DNA of 64,000 bases, from the NCBI GenBank assembly GCA_037178625.1, contig CM074134.1, forward strand, positions 1,674,001 through 1,738,000. Direction: 5' to 3'. The DNA comes from Skeletonema tropicum. Its lineage: Eukaryota; Bacillariophyta; Thalassiosirophyceae; Thalassiosirales; Thalassiosiraceae. The stretch's first letter is position 1; each line of letters opens with the position of its first letter. Under the pieces are notes generated by a model, which saw only the letters and a list, made by a program, of their open reading frames with translations, was not told the origin of the DNA and did not search any database. Made by a program: the position numbers and the translations under genes. Below are positions 1-10,669 of this stretch, one piece after another.

Positions 1-420
1 GCATTTAGTAGGTGGATGTCTCAGAGTGACGACGGCTTGCTTCACTTGTAGGAATGACATACGATTCAACTCAATCGATCTATAGCATCTTCCTAATATA
101 AATCGACACGACATGGCTCCATGGACAAATATCTTGTTGTTGTTAGCAAAATGAACCAAATGCATCGCCGACGTGTGAAAAGCGACTTCTCTATTGCATT
201 GCCCAGTTTAGACGCAGTATTACGCAGCAAAATGAGTTCCTCCAACCTAGCACAGTGATCGGCTCGCTCCAATAGGTCTTCTAGAAGAGCTCTGCAAGTG
301 GAATGGGTTGAAGTTGAATCGACCGCTTAGTTGCCGAGAATGAACAGCTTCGAGCTTGAGTGTCGGAGGTCGGATCTTCTCTGCGATTCAAAAAATGCTA
401 CCAAATCGCTAGATACTACA
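1..420. other. no gene recognised
   Basis: No reading frame of convincing length or composition is seen here. The stretch ends where the long terminal inverted repeat of the next element starts. Confidence 0.5.
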
Positions 421-749
421 TACAGAGTTAAAAACAATTGTCGTTTTTGAAAAAATAAGAGTAAAAAAATAAAAAATAAGGGTAAATTTATTTTTTAGAT
501 ATCTTTCTATCTCACTCAACTACAGCACATAACACCATGACGTTCCGTCCATTGGAGGCCGCTAGACGCCGTCCCCTGCACCGCTAGCGACAGCAACCAC
601 CTCGGCACTATCATAGGCAGCTATCATGCCGAAATCTAGGCGGTAAGGGGCGGGTGAGCCGTCCAATAGTATCAAAAACACGACGAACACGACGAAAAAG
701 TTAATAAATAATAATAAATCAGAGTTGACAGCGGCACGGAAGCGGAATG
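421..749 (+). repeat. left terminal inverted repeat of the 3.7-kb element
   Basis: The reverse complement of this stretch is found at 3756-4088. The inner part (about 530-749) is GC-rich and stays open in one frame on the minus strand. The outer 100 bases are A/T-rich. Confidence 0.85.
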
Positions 750-3528
750 TCGGCGATTCTTTCAATCTGATGATCCCAATTCGTCTAGACAATGTGTATG
801 AAAGGAAAGAAAGAGTACATGAAAGGGATCCCGTCATGATGAGGTGCAGTCGACAGGAATCGATGCGGTCATATCGCTGGAAGAGGCTGGATTATTTGAA
901 TAAAATAGTGCTCCGTGAGCTGGAAGGACCCCGGCCAAACGCAGGTAGTGCTCCTTATCCGTAAGAGTGGCTCGACTGGGCATCCTGTGGAGTGTCGGAA
1001 ATTTTTGTTGGGCCTGCCGGCCTGCCTTTTGCTAAGATGGAAGAGAAGTGGATAGGGCCATGGTGCGCTGCTGTGAGCTGGAAGGGAAGTAAGGGTAGAA
1101 CCGTTGATACGACACGAAACAAATAATGCAAGACAGTCATGACGGGGGAACATCTTTTCCTACTGGCTTTATTCAAACTGATTTGGTCGCAGTCATCTCG
1201 GGAGGAATCTTCTACTTTTGTGGCAACGAGTACTAGCAAACACCGAGGAAAAATTTCTTAATTTGGCTACGAAGAAGGGGAGTACAACAGCGTAAGTATC
1301 AGCAATCCGCCAAAGAATACCTATCTCCACTTATGCTTCTGGAACTTCAATTTCCGTGAGATGTTTGGAAGGCTTCTATTATCGAGATGCTTGCCCTATG
1401 GCAAGGAAGAATCGACCTACGAACCGCCAGACTGGAGTGTGGCTTTTCCAGCTAGGAAGAAGTTTTAGAAGAGGTTGTACACTCTGATGGAGTATATCGA
1501 CCGGAGGAGGAAGACTATTGTGGCCTTCATCCGGAAGCCCTCAATTCCTGATTTTGTAGGAATGGTAAGAGACTACGCGGTACCAGCTCCCGCCGGTGGT
1601 GGTGTGAACAGCCGTTTGATGCCGATCTGGATAGGGAAGAGGATGCCTCTTCTATTGTATCTGAGGACGCGTCTGAAGTGGGATCACAGGCGTCTCTGGA
1701 GGATACTGCATGAAGGGGTTGGATAGCTTGAACTTCAAATGTGGGGTTTAGTGTAGTCATTTATTTCTATCAGCAAGTGCTTAGAGGGCTTGCACGAACA
1801 CTGCCTGAGGACTCGTCAGTCCATTAGTCGGGAAAGACGTGTAATGCCCTAAGGCCAAGTTACACACACACTTCGATTTCTCGTGGGTGATAAAGGATAT
1901 GCCAATGGAGCGATTGAAAGGCGGAGAGAATGGCATTCCATCTTGGAGACGCATCGGTAAGTTATTGGCATGCTGTAAAAGGTCTTCGTATGCGTAATTA
2001 ACACCACGGTCAGAAGAAGGTCGTTGTGATCCATGTTCATTGAGCCCGACAATCCCTCCCTTCCTTCACGTGTTAAGGGTTCAAAAGAGAGCCCGAATTT
2101 GGTACAGAGAAACAATTGAAGGCTATCAATCCTTCTCGGAGAAGATGTGTTTCCAAATTTCAGAGATGACGAACCAAAGTGACTTTGATGTAAATGACAA
2201 TCTTTCGTCACACAAAGGGGGTGAGATTTGCGACACCATCTAAGAAGCGGGTCATAGAGTTATCTGCCGCCCACCGTATTGACTATCGAAGCATTGAATG
2301 GGTTGGTTTGCTGTACGAAAGAATTGGGCAGTTCTATTGGGTTCCACGAGCTGTTTAAGCTGTGCATATAATATGGCCCGTCTGAGGAGGCGTGACTCTA
2401 GGGTGTGAGGTAACAGAGATGATAAAATGAATCTATGAAACATATGCACTTCATTAGGAACTATTATCTTTCTGGACATCTTTCCTCTTCTTGCCGTGGC
2501 TCTTCTTCCTCCCCCTCTTTCGAGCGCTGTCATCATCTCCATAATCAAGGTCGCTATTGTTCATTAGCTGAGACGCGATCGGTTGCGAGGAGCCAATTTC
2601 AGGAGTGCTGTTAGCGGCCTCACATGCAGCACTCATCTTGATTGGATGTTGTCGGGAGCCGCTAGCTATTTCCGAGCAGACCTTGCTCTTCGCTTCTTAG
2701 CCACAGTATTCAAGTTAGCGTCCGATTGCAGAGCAACGCCGTCATATCTGACGTGTTTGAATACCCCATCCGACCTATCCTGAAAGGTCGACGTTGATGA
2801 TGGCATTGTCGATATCGATGAACTTATTGGCATCTGATTTGGCATACAAGGGGGAGGAGATAGTCTCAATAACGCCCTCCTGTTGGTGCTACCGCTTTGA
2901 CACTAGTTGCGCAGCGATGACTCTTGGTGCAGTGGAAATTAGACTCATTCTATTGTTGCAATATCTTTGGTGAGCTCCTACTCTCTGAAGCTGACTGATA
3001 TGGATATTTCCATCCAAAGTGCCGCTTGGACGGCCCCTGTTAGTTCTGCTATGAAGTGTCTCTGATCATTTGTTTTGTGCTTCTGCTAGATGATAGACTG
3101 TCCCAGCACCGGCCATAGTCGTCTCGATATTATTCGCCGCAGAGAGTCAATAACTCTACAAATGATTGAGTATCCCTATTGCTATCGCTACCGTTGTTGT
3201 ATCCAGGGTGGAATGAACTCATGTAGCCGCCATCTCAACTGTCAACTCTTCTTACTCGGTGCTTCCCCCTAATCTTCTTCTTCTTCGCTGCCTTGCCCTC
3301 GCTACTCCGAGGCCATTATTGTTGACATCAGCATTATTTATTGTTGGCGTCCGCATCAGCATCATGATCGTCATCAGTGTCGATGTCGCTGCTTTAACTA
3401 CTGATACTACTTCTCTAAGATCAATTATTACAGAATCTTTTTTGGTTCACGTCCAGCAATAGCCGGTAGTTCCGATTTTCTTTTCACCACTATCCACGGA
3501 CGGATACTATCGTCCAACTCTTTATTCA

Positions 3529-3780
3529 TCAATGATTGTAGACTTTGGTAGTGACAGCAATGTTTAGAACAAAACGCCCCCTGTCTTTGTCAAACTTTAT
3601 CTTCCCTTTTGTCATGCGATCATCCAGCGCGTTCGCATGACATTCTGGACCGAAATCTTGATAAGACCAGTCTACAAGAGTAGCCATACGATCTTTGCCC
3701 TTTACTATACATTCACGACAGAGCAAACCGCCCCAAGCGCAGGTCCAAGTACAGTCATTCCGCTTCCGTGCCGCTGTCAA
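3529..3780 (-). pseudogene. short coding-like fragment running out of the right TIR
   Basis: This minus-strand frame begins inside the right inverted repeat and then leaves it for unique sequence. It has a C-W-T-C and a C-R-E-C pair within the first 30 residues, then a charged tail ending at a stop. The equivalent frame leaving the left inverted repeat has a different sequence, so the TIR supplies only the first eight or so residues. I do not recognise the family. It may be the remains of a transposase or of a captured host exon. Confidence 0.25.
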
Positions 3781-4088
3781 CTCTGATTTATTATTATTTA
3801 TTAACTTTTTCGTCGTGTTCGTCGTGTTTTTGATACTATTGGACGGCTCACCCGCCCCTTACCGCCTAGATTTCGGCATGATAGCTGCCTATGATAGTGC
3901 CGAGGTGGTTGCTGTCGCTAGCGGTGCAGGGGGGGGCGTCTAGCGGCCTCCAATGGACGGAACGTCATGGTGGTATGTGCTGTAGTTGAGTGAGATAAAA
4001 AGATAACTAAAAAATAAATTTTTCCTTATTTTTTATTTTTTTACTCTTATTTTTTCAAAAACGACAATTGTTTTTAAGTAACTCTGTA
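3756..4088 (-). repeat. right terminal inverted repeat of the 3.7-kb element
   Basis: Inverted copy of 421-749. It differs mainly in a run of seven Gs near 3930 (versus a short G run in the left copy) and in small A/T indels near the tip. Confidence 0.85.
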
Positions 4089-4163
4089 CTATACTTAAGG
4101 AGAAAAAAATTGAAAATTGAAAATGGGTTGGAATGATGTCTCATGGAGTTGTCGATTCTATGT

Positions 4164-4261
4164 CTCTGGGGGGTCGAATGCTGTCTTACAGGTATGCACT
4201 CGATTCCTGAACACCTCACGAGTCGAATGCATACCTATACGACAGCACTCGACCCCCAGAG
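4164..4261. repeat. imperfect 43-bp hairpin with 13-nt loop
   Basis: The arms 4164-4206 and 4220-4261 are reverse complements with about five or six mismatches around the unpaired segment 4207-4219. It could be a miniature foldback element or a small-RNA-like precursor hairpin. The sequence alone does not decide. Confidence 0.75.
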
Positions 4262-4438
4262 TGGTGCAAGAGAGCCGGTACCGAAGTCAGACAAGCGCTA
4301 AACTTTGGACGATTCCAACTCGTCTCATAGTCTACCAAATCACACAAACAACACACGAATCATAAACTAGAGGAGATAAGCTTTCCATTGGTAGTCTTGG
4401 TTTCATCGTAGACACACAATTCGCTTACTCTATCTAAT

Positions 4439-4549
4439 ACAGGCGCAAATAAAATGAGCTAGGGTATGTAATTTAAAAATATCTAGCGCCAAGCCGCAGA
4501 ACAAAATTTACCCGAAGTATGGTAGCTAGCACATTTTATTTGCGCCGGT
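4439..4549 (+). mobile_element. miniature inverted-repeat element, copy 1 (111 bp)
   Basis: It starts ACAGGCGCAAATAAAATGAG and ends with the near-perfect inverted repeat of that sequence. A second copy lies inverted at 32324-32418 and shares the core (TTTAAAAATATCTAGCGCC). Copy 1 has about 16 extra bases next to its right end. It has no coding capacity, so it must be mobilised in trans if at all. Confidence 0.85.
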
Positions 4550-4589
4550 CCTATCTATTTCCAAAAAAGTACCCCATAAGTAGCTGCTC

Positions 4590-5660
4590 GCCTGCATGCT
4601 ACAAACAACTACCATAACTGCTTCGCCGTTTGTGGTGCTGACATCACAATTGACCATTGCCCTGACCCTCCTCCTAGCTCTGCTATTGAAGACATTCCTT
4701 CATTTACAGCCAATGCTGAACGATGTCTACAAAAAGCAGAGAAGAGGAAGTTCACGACAATGGGGAATTGTACTGTCACCGCCGACACAATGTCGAGAGA
4801 AGACGTTCTTCGCACCCTCCATTCCGATGCCAAACTACCGCGTAAAAAAATTGCGAATCGCATTTAGGTCCCGAGTTGGAACTCGTGAATCACCTTTTTT
4901 ACTAGCGAACTCCACACAAAATCCACTCAAAATTTCCTCAAATTCATCCATGCTCCCAACAACTGTGCGGACAAACCTAGTCCACAGCCTGATTAAGAGT
5001 TATGGTAGGATTGTAACACCATCAACCAGCTATTATATGATAGCCCATATTGTTAGCTTTCTATAGAACCACTGGTCAGCATTTCAACTACTATATTCGC
5101 CATGCAGTAGTTGAGCAACATTGGACATGTGGGGTCAGGAGGAGATTATTGTTAGTGATTTTTTCTAGGTAAAATGACGAAATCGCAACTATGTTATCTC
5201 CATCAGAAATAGATATAAATTGGTTAATTAAGGAATAATCATATTCGGATAGACTTCAGTTTGGCATCATCAATCGCCTTTTTTGTCGAAGGTCTATTTA
5301 TGTGCCCGCTATAGTGTAGGTACTGACATGGTTGTTTGCTGCTTTTTGTTAGTGTTTGTTACCATTCGCAATTTTTTGCCATTCGCAATTTTTTGGCGCG
5401 GTAGCAAACACCTCCAAATGTGGGCAATATGCCCGTATGGCGGCTTAGGTCCAATGTTCCGCAGATTCCTATTCGGCGATGACCCCATCCAACCACTCTC
5501 CTTTTCAGCCAACAAGCCTCACGCAGCGAAGATGTACCGCGACTCACTCCAAAGCTCAGCCCATGGCATCCTTCCCCTTGCCAATTCCTCATGGTCTGCT
5601 TCCAAACCAGCCCACCAGCGCTTCTATGGCCACTCCTACCGCTTTCTGAGATGAAAGTCG
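4590..5660 (+). pseudogene. degenerate coding-like region, unknown family
   Basis: Two stretches have protein-like composition but do not join into one frame. The first is about 4616-4866: acidic, then a basic tail with paired lysines, stopping at a TAG. The second is about 5390-5650 and contains a piece ending GPMFRRFLFG. Stops and frame changes lie between them, and a 16-base direct repeat (CATTCGCAATTTTTTG-like, twice at 5364-5396) sits just before the second piece. I cannot name the family. A decayed transposon gene is the likeliest reading given the surroundings. Confidence 0.25.
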
Positions 5661-5822
5661 TGAAATGAAATTTTGCAAATAAGTACCGTTCAACGTCTCT
5701 TGCGTGGGATGGATGGACGGGTCTGCCGGTCTGCCCACACACAACGTGTGTCGCACAACGTGACACACTCTACCCACGCCCACCACGTACAACGTTACAC
5801 ACTCTAGGTACCTACGTTAGAG

Positions 5823-6660
5823 TAGCGTAATGGAATTTCAAAAGGGTGAAATTTCACTACTGCAACTTTCGTGAAATTTACAGGGTGAAAGTTGCACCAA
5901 TTTTGGCCAACAATGAAATTTCACAAAAATTCTGGCGCGAACGGATGGTACTGAACCAACACGTAGCACAAAAATAACCTAAGACCCTTCATTCCACCAA
6001 CCACCAAACCCCAAAGAACACCACGCACCATCCAGATGATGAGTTTGTCAACTCAGCGGAGAGTAACTCTTCACCAAAATGCTGGCGACTAACAATGCAG
6101 TATTACTTATTCCTTCGTAGTAATTCAGCTTACATGCGTGTTCCTGCATTGGCATGTACCAGATGATTTTGGGCGCGGATGGCTCTTATTTTGGGTGCGG
6201 GTATGTGCACAAATCAACTTTTTGTTCACTCTGCCGTCTACCACGCTGGTCGCATCACGTGGTTTGAATGTTATGCAGGATCATCTGACTTCTATCGATT
6301 GGTTGCTAAGCCTCTAATGTCTATGGGAACTGTCGGATCGATGGATTGTGAGCGTAGGGCCAAACCTCTGAAGAACAGCATTCTTGTGAAGGATAGGAAT
6401 AGGATGAAGGATCCAACTGGTGTTGCACTTCTTCGAGGGAAGGAAAACCTCCGTCATATCATGGATGCGAAGAAGATGCTTGGAAAGAAGCTTGCTGACA
6501 GTCTCTCTTAGAGTGATGTGTTGACTGCAGAGTGCAAAGTATTACGACTATCTCAGGATAAGCTAGAGTGAAATTTAATCCCTTGAAATTTCTGAAATTT
6601 CTGAAATTTCAACCTGCAATTTTCAACCCCCTCCAAAAATGGTGAAATTCCATTACGCTA
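5823..6660. mobile_element. non-autonomous hAT-type transposon, 838 bp
   Basis: The ends are a perfect 18-bp inverted repeat (TAGCGTAATGGAATTTCA at 5823-5840 and its complement at 6643-6660). They are flanked by the 8-bp target duplication CGTTAGAG at 5815-5822 and 6661-6668. An 8-bp duplication and a TAGCG terminus fit the hAT superfamily. Several GTGAAATTT/GAAATTTC repeats sit just inside both ends, as expected for transposase-binding subterminal repeats. The interior keeps only a C-terminal transposase remnant. Confidence 0.9.
6179..6511 (+). pseudogene. hAT transposase C-terminal remnant
   Basis: This 110-residue frame lies inside the 838-bp hAT element. Its middle, with CERRAKPLKNSILVKDRNRM followed by a leucine-rich stretch, resembles the C-terminal dimerisation segment of hAT transposases (serine/cysteine-glu-arg, then lys-x-arg-asn-arg, then a short helix). 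A full hAT transposase is several times longer, so the DDE catalytic core and the BED zinc finger are missing and the element cannot mobilise itself. Assignment rests on the element's hAT-type ends as much as on the protein match. Confidence 0.5.
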
Positions 6661-6668
6661 CGTTAGAG

Positions 6669-7152
6669 GGGCATTATTTTTCTTCCCTAGGGCAAAAATG
6701 CCCTCGAGATCGAAATGTTACATATTTAGAGCTAAAAAGAAACCTGGGATAGAAAATGATATGAGAAATCTTTCCAAAGAAAGAAAATGTTTTGAAAAAT
6801 TCTTTTCGATGAGTTCTCAAAAAAGCAACGGTTTCCAAATGATTTCTCCTACACGGCTATAAAAGCCAAATAAGTTCTTACTATTTTTTTTTTTTAAGAT
6901 AAATAAGTGATTAGTTTAGGATGGTATTCAGGAGCTGTTTACTGGGCAAGCTGGATCTGAACTTGCCCATTTTAGGTAATAAGAGGAGTGCAGTCTAGGT
7001 ATCTCTAGTTCAGTGGCAAGTCCGCACTCCTCTTGTCACCTGTGCTAGGTGATGGTATGTTCCTCCTCCCTCCTACTCTCAACTGCCTCTCGACAGGTGA
7101 GAGTGAGAGTCCTCACTCAACCTCTGCCACCGCAGGGGTGGGGGAGAGGGGA
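6669..7152. other. spacer and hairpin-bearing 3' flank of the reverse transcriptase gene
   Basis: There is no coding frame. The right part holds two hairpins downstream of the minus-strand reverse transcriptase stop: GGGCAAG/CTTGCCC (6944-6950 and 6962-6968) and a perfect 11-bp pair AAGAGGAGTGC (6981-6991 with 7024-7034). Structured 3' ends are recognised by the reverse transcriptase in several non-LTR families; that role here is inference. Confidence 0.5.
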
Positions 7153-9399
7153 TTACTCCCCACTCCAGGTGTGCCAGTTGGACATCCCCGGCCCATTCTC
7201 AATGAGTGGCCGGATGCGGTGGTGCCTGTCCCTACTCCCTCTGAGCAGGAGGGAGTTTGCCCGGACTAGGGCAAGGGACATGCGTACCCGCACATAGAAT
7301 ATCATCTGGCTACGCTGACGCTCCCACTTTTCAGCTAAGTGTGTACCCAGTTGACGCATCGCATTCAAGGCCTCTCTACCTGGCATTCCATCAGCCGTGA
7401 AGCAGAGGGGGGTGAAGTCCCGACGTCGTTCAAGACAAGCTGCCTTGTACTTGCGGATTTTCTCCCTCTCTTGTTGCCTCAAGACAGCCGAAGGCGCCTT
7501 GTTGCGGTAGGAGCGGCAGTCCGCGTCGGTGATGCGAGTGTCAAAGACAGTTCGACGCTGTCTCTTCCAGAAGTGGGAGACCATCACATCTCCACGCTCT
7601 TCCGTTGTTGTCACTGGGGTCGACCCATCAGTTGCGTTGTGTTGTTGCGTGGTATTTTCAGCCTCTGCTGCGGCAGCAGCCTCTGCCTCTGCCTCTGCAG
7701 CAGTGCGTTGAGTACTAGTGTAGATAAAGGGTTCGTACTCAACGTCACCGGGAGTAAAGGCTTGCTTGCACAAGGAGCCAAATTCTCTCGTAACATCATT
7801 GTGGCGGCAATGGACGAGACCGCCCACCTTGCATTGGAGAGCATGTTCCACCGTCATTTTTGCACCACATCCATCGCATAGGTCTGACAAATCCATCGGC
7901 TTCAGGTTGTACCGGAGACGTACGTTGTCTCGAAACTCTTCAGCCGATAGGATCGTGCCATTGAGGCGGTTTGGGACAGCCGTCAGCCAACATCCAGTCT
8001 CACAGATCCGTTCCAACCTCCTCTTATCACCTGGTTTCTCTCTCCCCCACTGGGTGAGATGGTACTCAGCATCAAGCTTCTTCGCTTCCTGCGATCCAAT
8101 TTTAGCCATCATAGCTGAGTACTGGTGGGTTTTCGGGCACAGTTCCCGACGATTGACCAGCGTTTCAACCAGGTGTTCCACCGCTTGTCGCGACGTTTTG
8201 AAGCAATCCTCAGATTGTTCCACAGGGAACCGGATTGCTAAGCCTGCATGTTTCACACTAAGGGAAAGCAGGTGTCGCAACTCTCCAGATAATTCCGAAG
8301 GGGAGATGCCAAAGAGAGGTGGGATAAATTTCTCTCTAATGGCAACCTCAATCGGAGCAAGAAGGGGCCCCACGTTTGGCACAATGCGCGATAAGTATGT
8401 CCATTCATTCTGAAGAGACAGTACAAAACCTGCATAGGCTGCCTGGGGTTGTGTGTAGGCACATTTGCCAAGGACTTCCACGCAATATACCCACTGTTCC
8501 ACTTTCTTCTTGACCCACTCCTCCTTCTCAGCTGCATCACCATACACTCCACCAAGGTATCGGTGGTGGCGTCCATAATTCAGTTCCGAGATGCCAGCCG
8601 CTTCAAAGGCTGCTCGTGCAGCATCCTCATCTTGCGGCATACAAATGTAGTGGGATTTATCTGGTTCGGGATAGTATCCAACATAGGGCCCCCTTTCTTT
8701 GAGAAGCTGAAGCATAGTAGCGTTATCGAGTGCAGTACCGACACCGCCGAGATCATCAGCGTACCAAGGTTGGAGAGCTCCAGGGACTTTTTCCCTTAAC
8801 CATTCCGCTAGTGGCATCAGGGCGATGCCATAGCACACCATAGACAGGCAGCACCCCTGCGTGATGCCCTCCTTGCACGCAATGACAGTAGGGTCTTCTC
8901 CCATTTCATTCCGCATAAAGCAAAGGCTATGGTGTCGATAGCGGTTGAAAGCCATCGTTGCGAGTGGGGGGCATCGATGGTATACCTCCCACAACATGTT
9001 GTATCGATTGAGTTCATTGAAAGCATTGCGAGCATCCACTAGGAGGAGGCCATAGCCACTCTCTGGGATGTAGTGCGAGTTTTCCGTGTCAGGTTGGATG
9101 GGATATTCAGGGAAGGGTGGGGGTGTTGGGTCAGAGCTCGCCTCCTCAGTTGAGGCATCCGCCGGTGGCTCTTCATTCTGACTTGAACTCTCCATCTCAC
9201 TATCATCTGACCCATCTCCATCACCTCCGTCGTCTCCATCTCTGATCTCCGTCTCCGGCTTATTCGCCGCTCTTCGCATGTTCAGCCACCCACCCAATTC
9301 TGGAAATACTTCCAGAATGGCATGAGTTGCACCTTCAATGCCCGCCTGAAGTCCAGCACAGAGTTGGACGTATTCGTGTAGATTCACACGCCACGCCAA
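7153..9399 (-). CDS. non-LTR-type reverse transcriptase with C-terminal zinc and nuclease-like region (5' truncated)
   Basis: This is an open frame of about 748 codons. Near the N-terminus is the RT2-like segment GLQAGIEGATHA, then an acidic insert. Next come the catalytic motif A (VDARNAFNE), the G-x-TQG segment and the YADD box (about 8753-8764). Toward the C-terminus come a CDGCGAK...EHALQC zinc-binding motif, an RHN signature and a segment with FDTRITDADC. That order is typical of non-LTR retrotransposons with a restriction-like endonuclease after the reverse transcriptase (R2/NeSL/Utopia-like groups), although the clade is not settled by eye. An in-frame TAA lies at 9421-9423 and no ATG precedes RT2, so the copy is probably 5'-truncated. 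The first RT motifs are missing. Confidence 0.8.
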   Translation of the reverse strand: MAWRVNLHEYVQLCAGLQAGIEGATHAILEVFPELGGWLNMRRAANKPETEIRDGDDGGDGDGSDDSEMESSSQNEEPPADASTEEASSDPTPPPFPEYPIQPDTENSHYIPESGYGLLLVDARNAFNELNRYNMLWEVYHRCPPLATMAFNRYRHHSLCFMRNEMGEDPTVIACKEGITQGCCLSMVCYGIALMPLAEWLREKVPGALQPWYADDLGGVGTALDNATMLQLLKERGPYVGYYPEPDKSHYICMPQDEDAARAAFEAAGISELNYGRHHRYLGGVYGDAAEKEEWVKKKVEQWVYCVEVLGKCAYTQPQAAYAGFVLSLQNEWTYLSRIVPNVGPLLAPIEVAIREKFIPPLFGISPSELSGELRHLLSLSVKHAGLAIRFPVEQSEDCFKTSRQAVEHLVETLVNRRELCPKTHQYSAMMAKIGSQEAKKLDAEYHLTQWGREKPGDKRRLERICETGCWLTAVPNRLNGTILSAEEFRDNVRLRYNLKPMDLSDLCDGCGAKMTVEHALQCKVGGLVHCRHNDVTREFGSLCKQAFTPGDVEYEPFIYTSTQRTAAEAEAEAAAAAEAENTTQQHNATDGSTPVTTTEERGDVMVSHFWKRQRRTVFDTRITDADCRSYRNKAPSAVLRQQEREKIRKYKAACLERRRDFTPLCFTADGMPGREALNAMRQLGTHLAEKWERQRSQMIFYVRVRMSLALVRANSLLLRGSRDRHHRIRPLIENGPGMSNWHTWSGE

Positions 9400-9423
9400 T
9401 TCATGCGATGATGTAAGTACTTA

Positions 9424-10386
9424 GCCAAAGCAACACACGATACAAAGACAGCTAATTAGGTATTATGATGATAAGTGAATAAATGATCTAGATAGTGTAA
9501 TTGATTCTATCTTTATGCATTACATAACCTGCTGGCTGTAGTGCTTCAAGCAGCGTCACCCAACTTTGTAGGTGGTAATGTTGCGTACTACTACCGGAAC
9601 AATAATCCAATGCAAATCATCGAAACAAATGAGACTTCGACAGGTGCATTCAATGCTATAATATTTTGTCTGGGGTTGGAAAATTTGGTAACTGAAGCGC
9701 ATGCAAACATATTTTTCATCCAGGTGAATGTCACTTTGCCGCACATGGAAATCAGAACGGAGGTCAAACGACGCAAAATCATCATGCATACAGCCATTGG
9801 GGGCACCACAAGTAGAATACGAGATGTGCACTGCACGTGTTGTCATTCGTCCGTCGACTGGAGAATCATGAGTGGCACCCACTCGCGTGACAGGGCAAGT
9901 TGTCGAATACAGAGATGACTACAACTAACCCTTATCGCTTCGAACTCCACCCTTTATCGCTTCGAACTTTACGCAGCGGGCTGATAGTCTACTGATGCAC
10001 GTGCGTCGAACAAACGGTCCGAACATCACCTCCTTTCGTCGCACGATGATATCACCTTCAACCAACATACTGACAGCCGCCCTGAATTATTAAATAACGC
10101 TAACGCCATCAGAGGATTTTGTGAGAGGAGTGGTTGGCCTGTGTGTGCGGATTGTTTCATCTGAAAGCGGCAATATGTCAGCAAGTAACGACATTTTTGG
10201 TCTGGCACACTAAATAGACACAGAAAACGATCATTCAATTGGATTTCTTCTCAGACTGACGCGGTGTGGTCGTTGGAGCAATATGTACGTGGTTGCGTTA
10301 AATTCACTGCGGTGTTGAGTTGGAGGCATTGCGGCTGGCGCGCGGGTAAGTAGGGTCGGCTGCTTCATGGTTATGGCTCAGGTTCC
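9424..10386. other. spacer between the reverse transcriptase and the gypsy element
   Basis: No recognised gene. A 108-residue minus-strand frame (9556-9882) has no family signature. A short direct repeat TTATCGCTTCGAACT occurs twice (about 9931-9969). The last five bases before the LTR (GTTCC, 10382-10386) are the target duplication of the next element. Confidence 0.4.
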
Positions 10387-10618
10387 TGTCACATCCACGT
10401 CAGTAGACTGGACATACAATCTGTTCATATGTGTTTCTCGTTTCTTTGTTTGGTACGATCGGAACATTTGATACGATCGAAACAGAGCAGCCCCTCTCAA
10501 TCCATGTCCATTCACGAGAGATGCTGCTTTATTCTTCAGTGTAAAGTAATCCTCATAATAATTCTATTCGTTACATCTATTGATCAATAATAAGCTCAAT
10601 TGTTAGCTAGATTGGACA
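10387..10618 (+). repeat. 5' LTR of the gypsy element
   Basis: 232 bp, TG...CA ends, same sequence as 18668-18899 by direct reading. Preceded by GTTCC. Confidence 0.95.
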
Positions 10619-10669
10619 CAGTATTAATACTCCCATATAAACCAACCAAGAAGAAAAACTACGTACAAA

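Larger units (their letters stand above)
421..4088. mobile_element. 3.7-kb DNA transposon with about 330-bp terminal inverted repeats
   Basis: The two ends are long inverted copies of each other (421-749 and 3756-4088), beginning TACAGAGTTA and ending TAACTCTGTA. They differ by only a few small indels and substitutions. No long transposase frame lies between them. The interior holds short, broken coding-like pieces, for example a lysine-rich piece on the minus strand around 2454-2636 and a cysteine-containing piece at 3529-3755. Long inverted repeats of this size are known in Mutator-like and foldback elements. The assignment to either is inference, and I could not define a clean target duplication. 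It is most likely non-autonomous, perhaps carrying captured gene fragments. Confidence 0.8.

Noticed and set aside
562..837. 91-residue frame as a gene
   Set aside because: It lies inside the left terminal inverted repeat, and the same frame occurs in the right repeat (3695-3943). It is a by-product of the repeat.
7339..8413. Plus-strand frames opposite the reverse transcriptase (for example 7766-8413)
   Set aside because: They overlap the long, motif-bearing minus-strand gene and have no domain of their own.
9556..9882. 108-residue minus-strand frame upstream of the reverse transcriptase
   Set aside because: Protein-like composition but no motif. The frame opposite is equally long, so coding is not supported.
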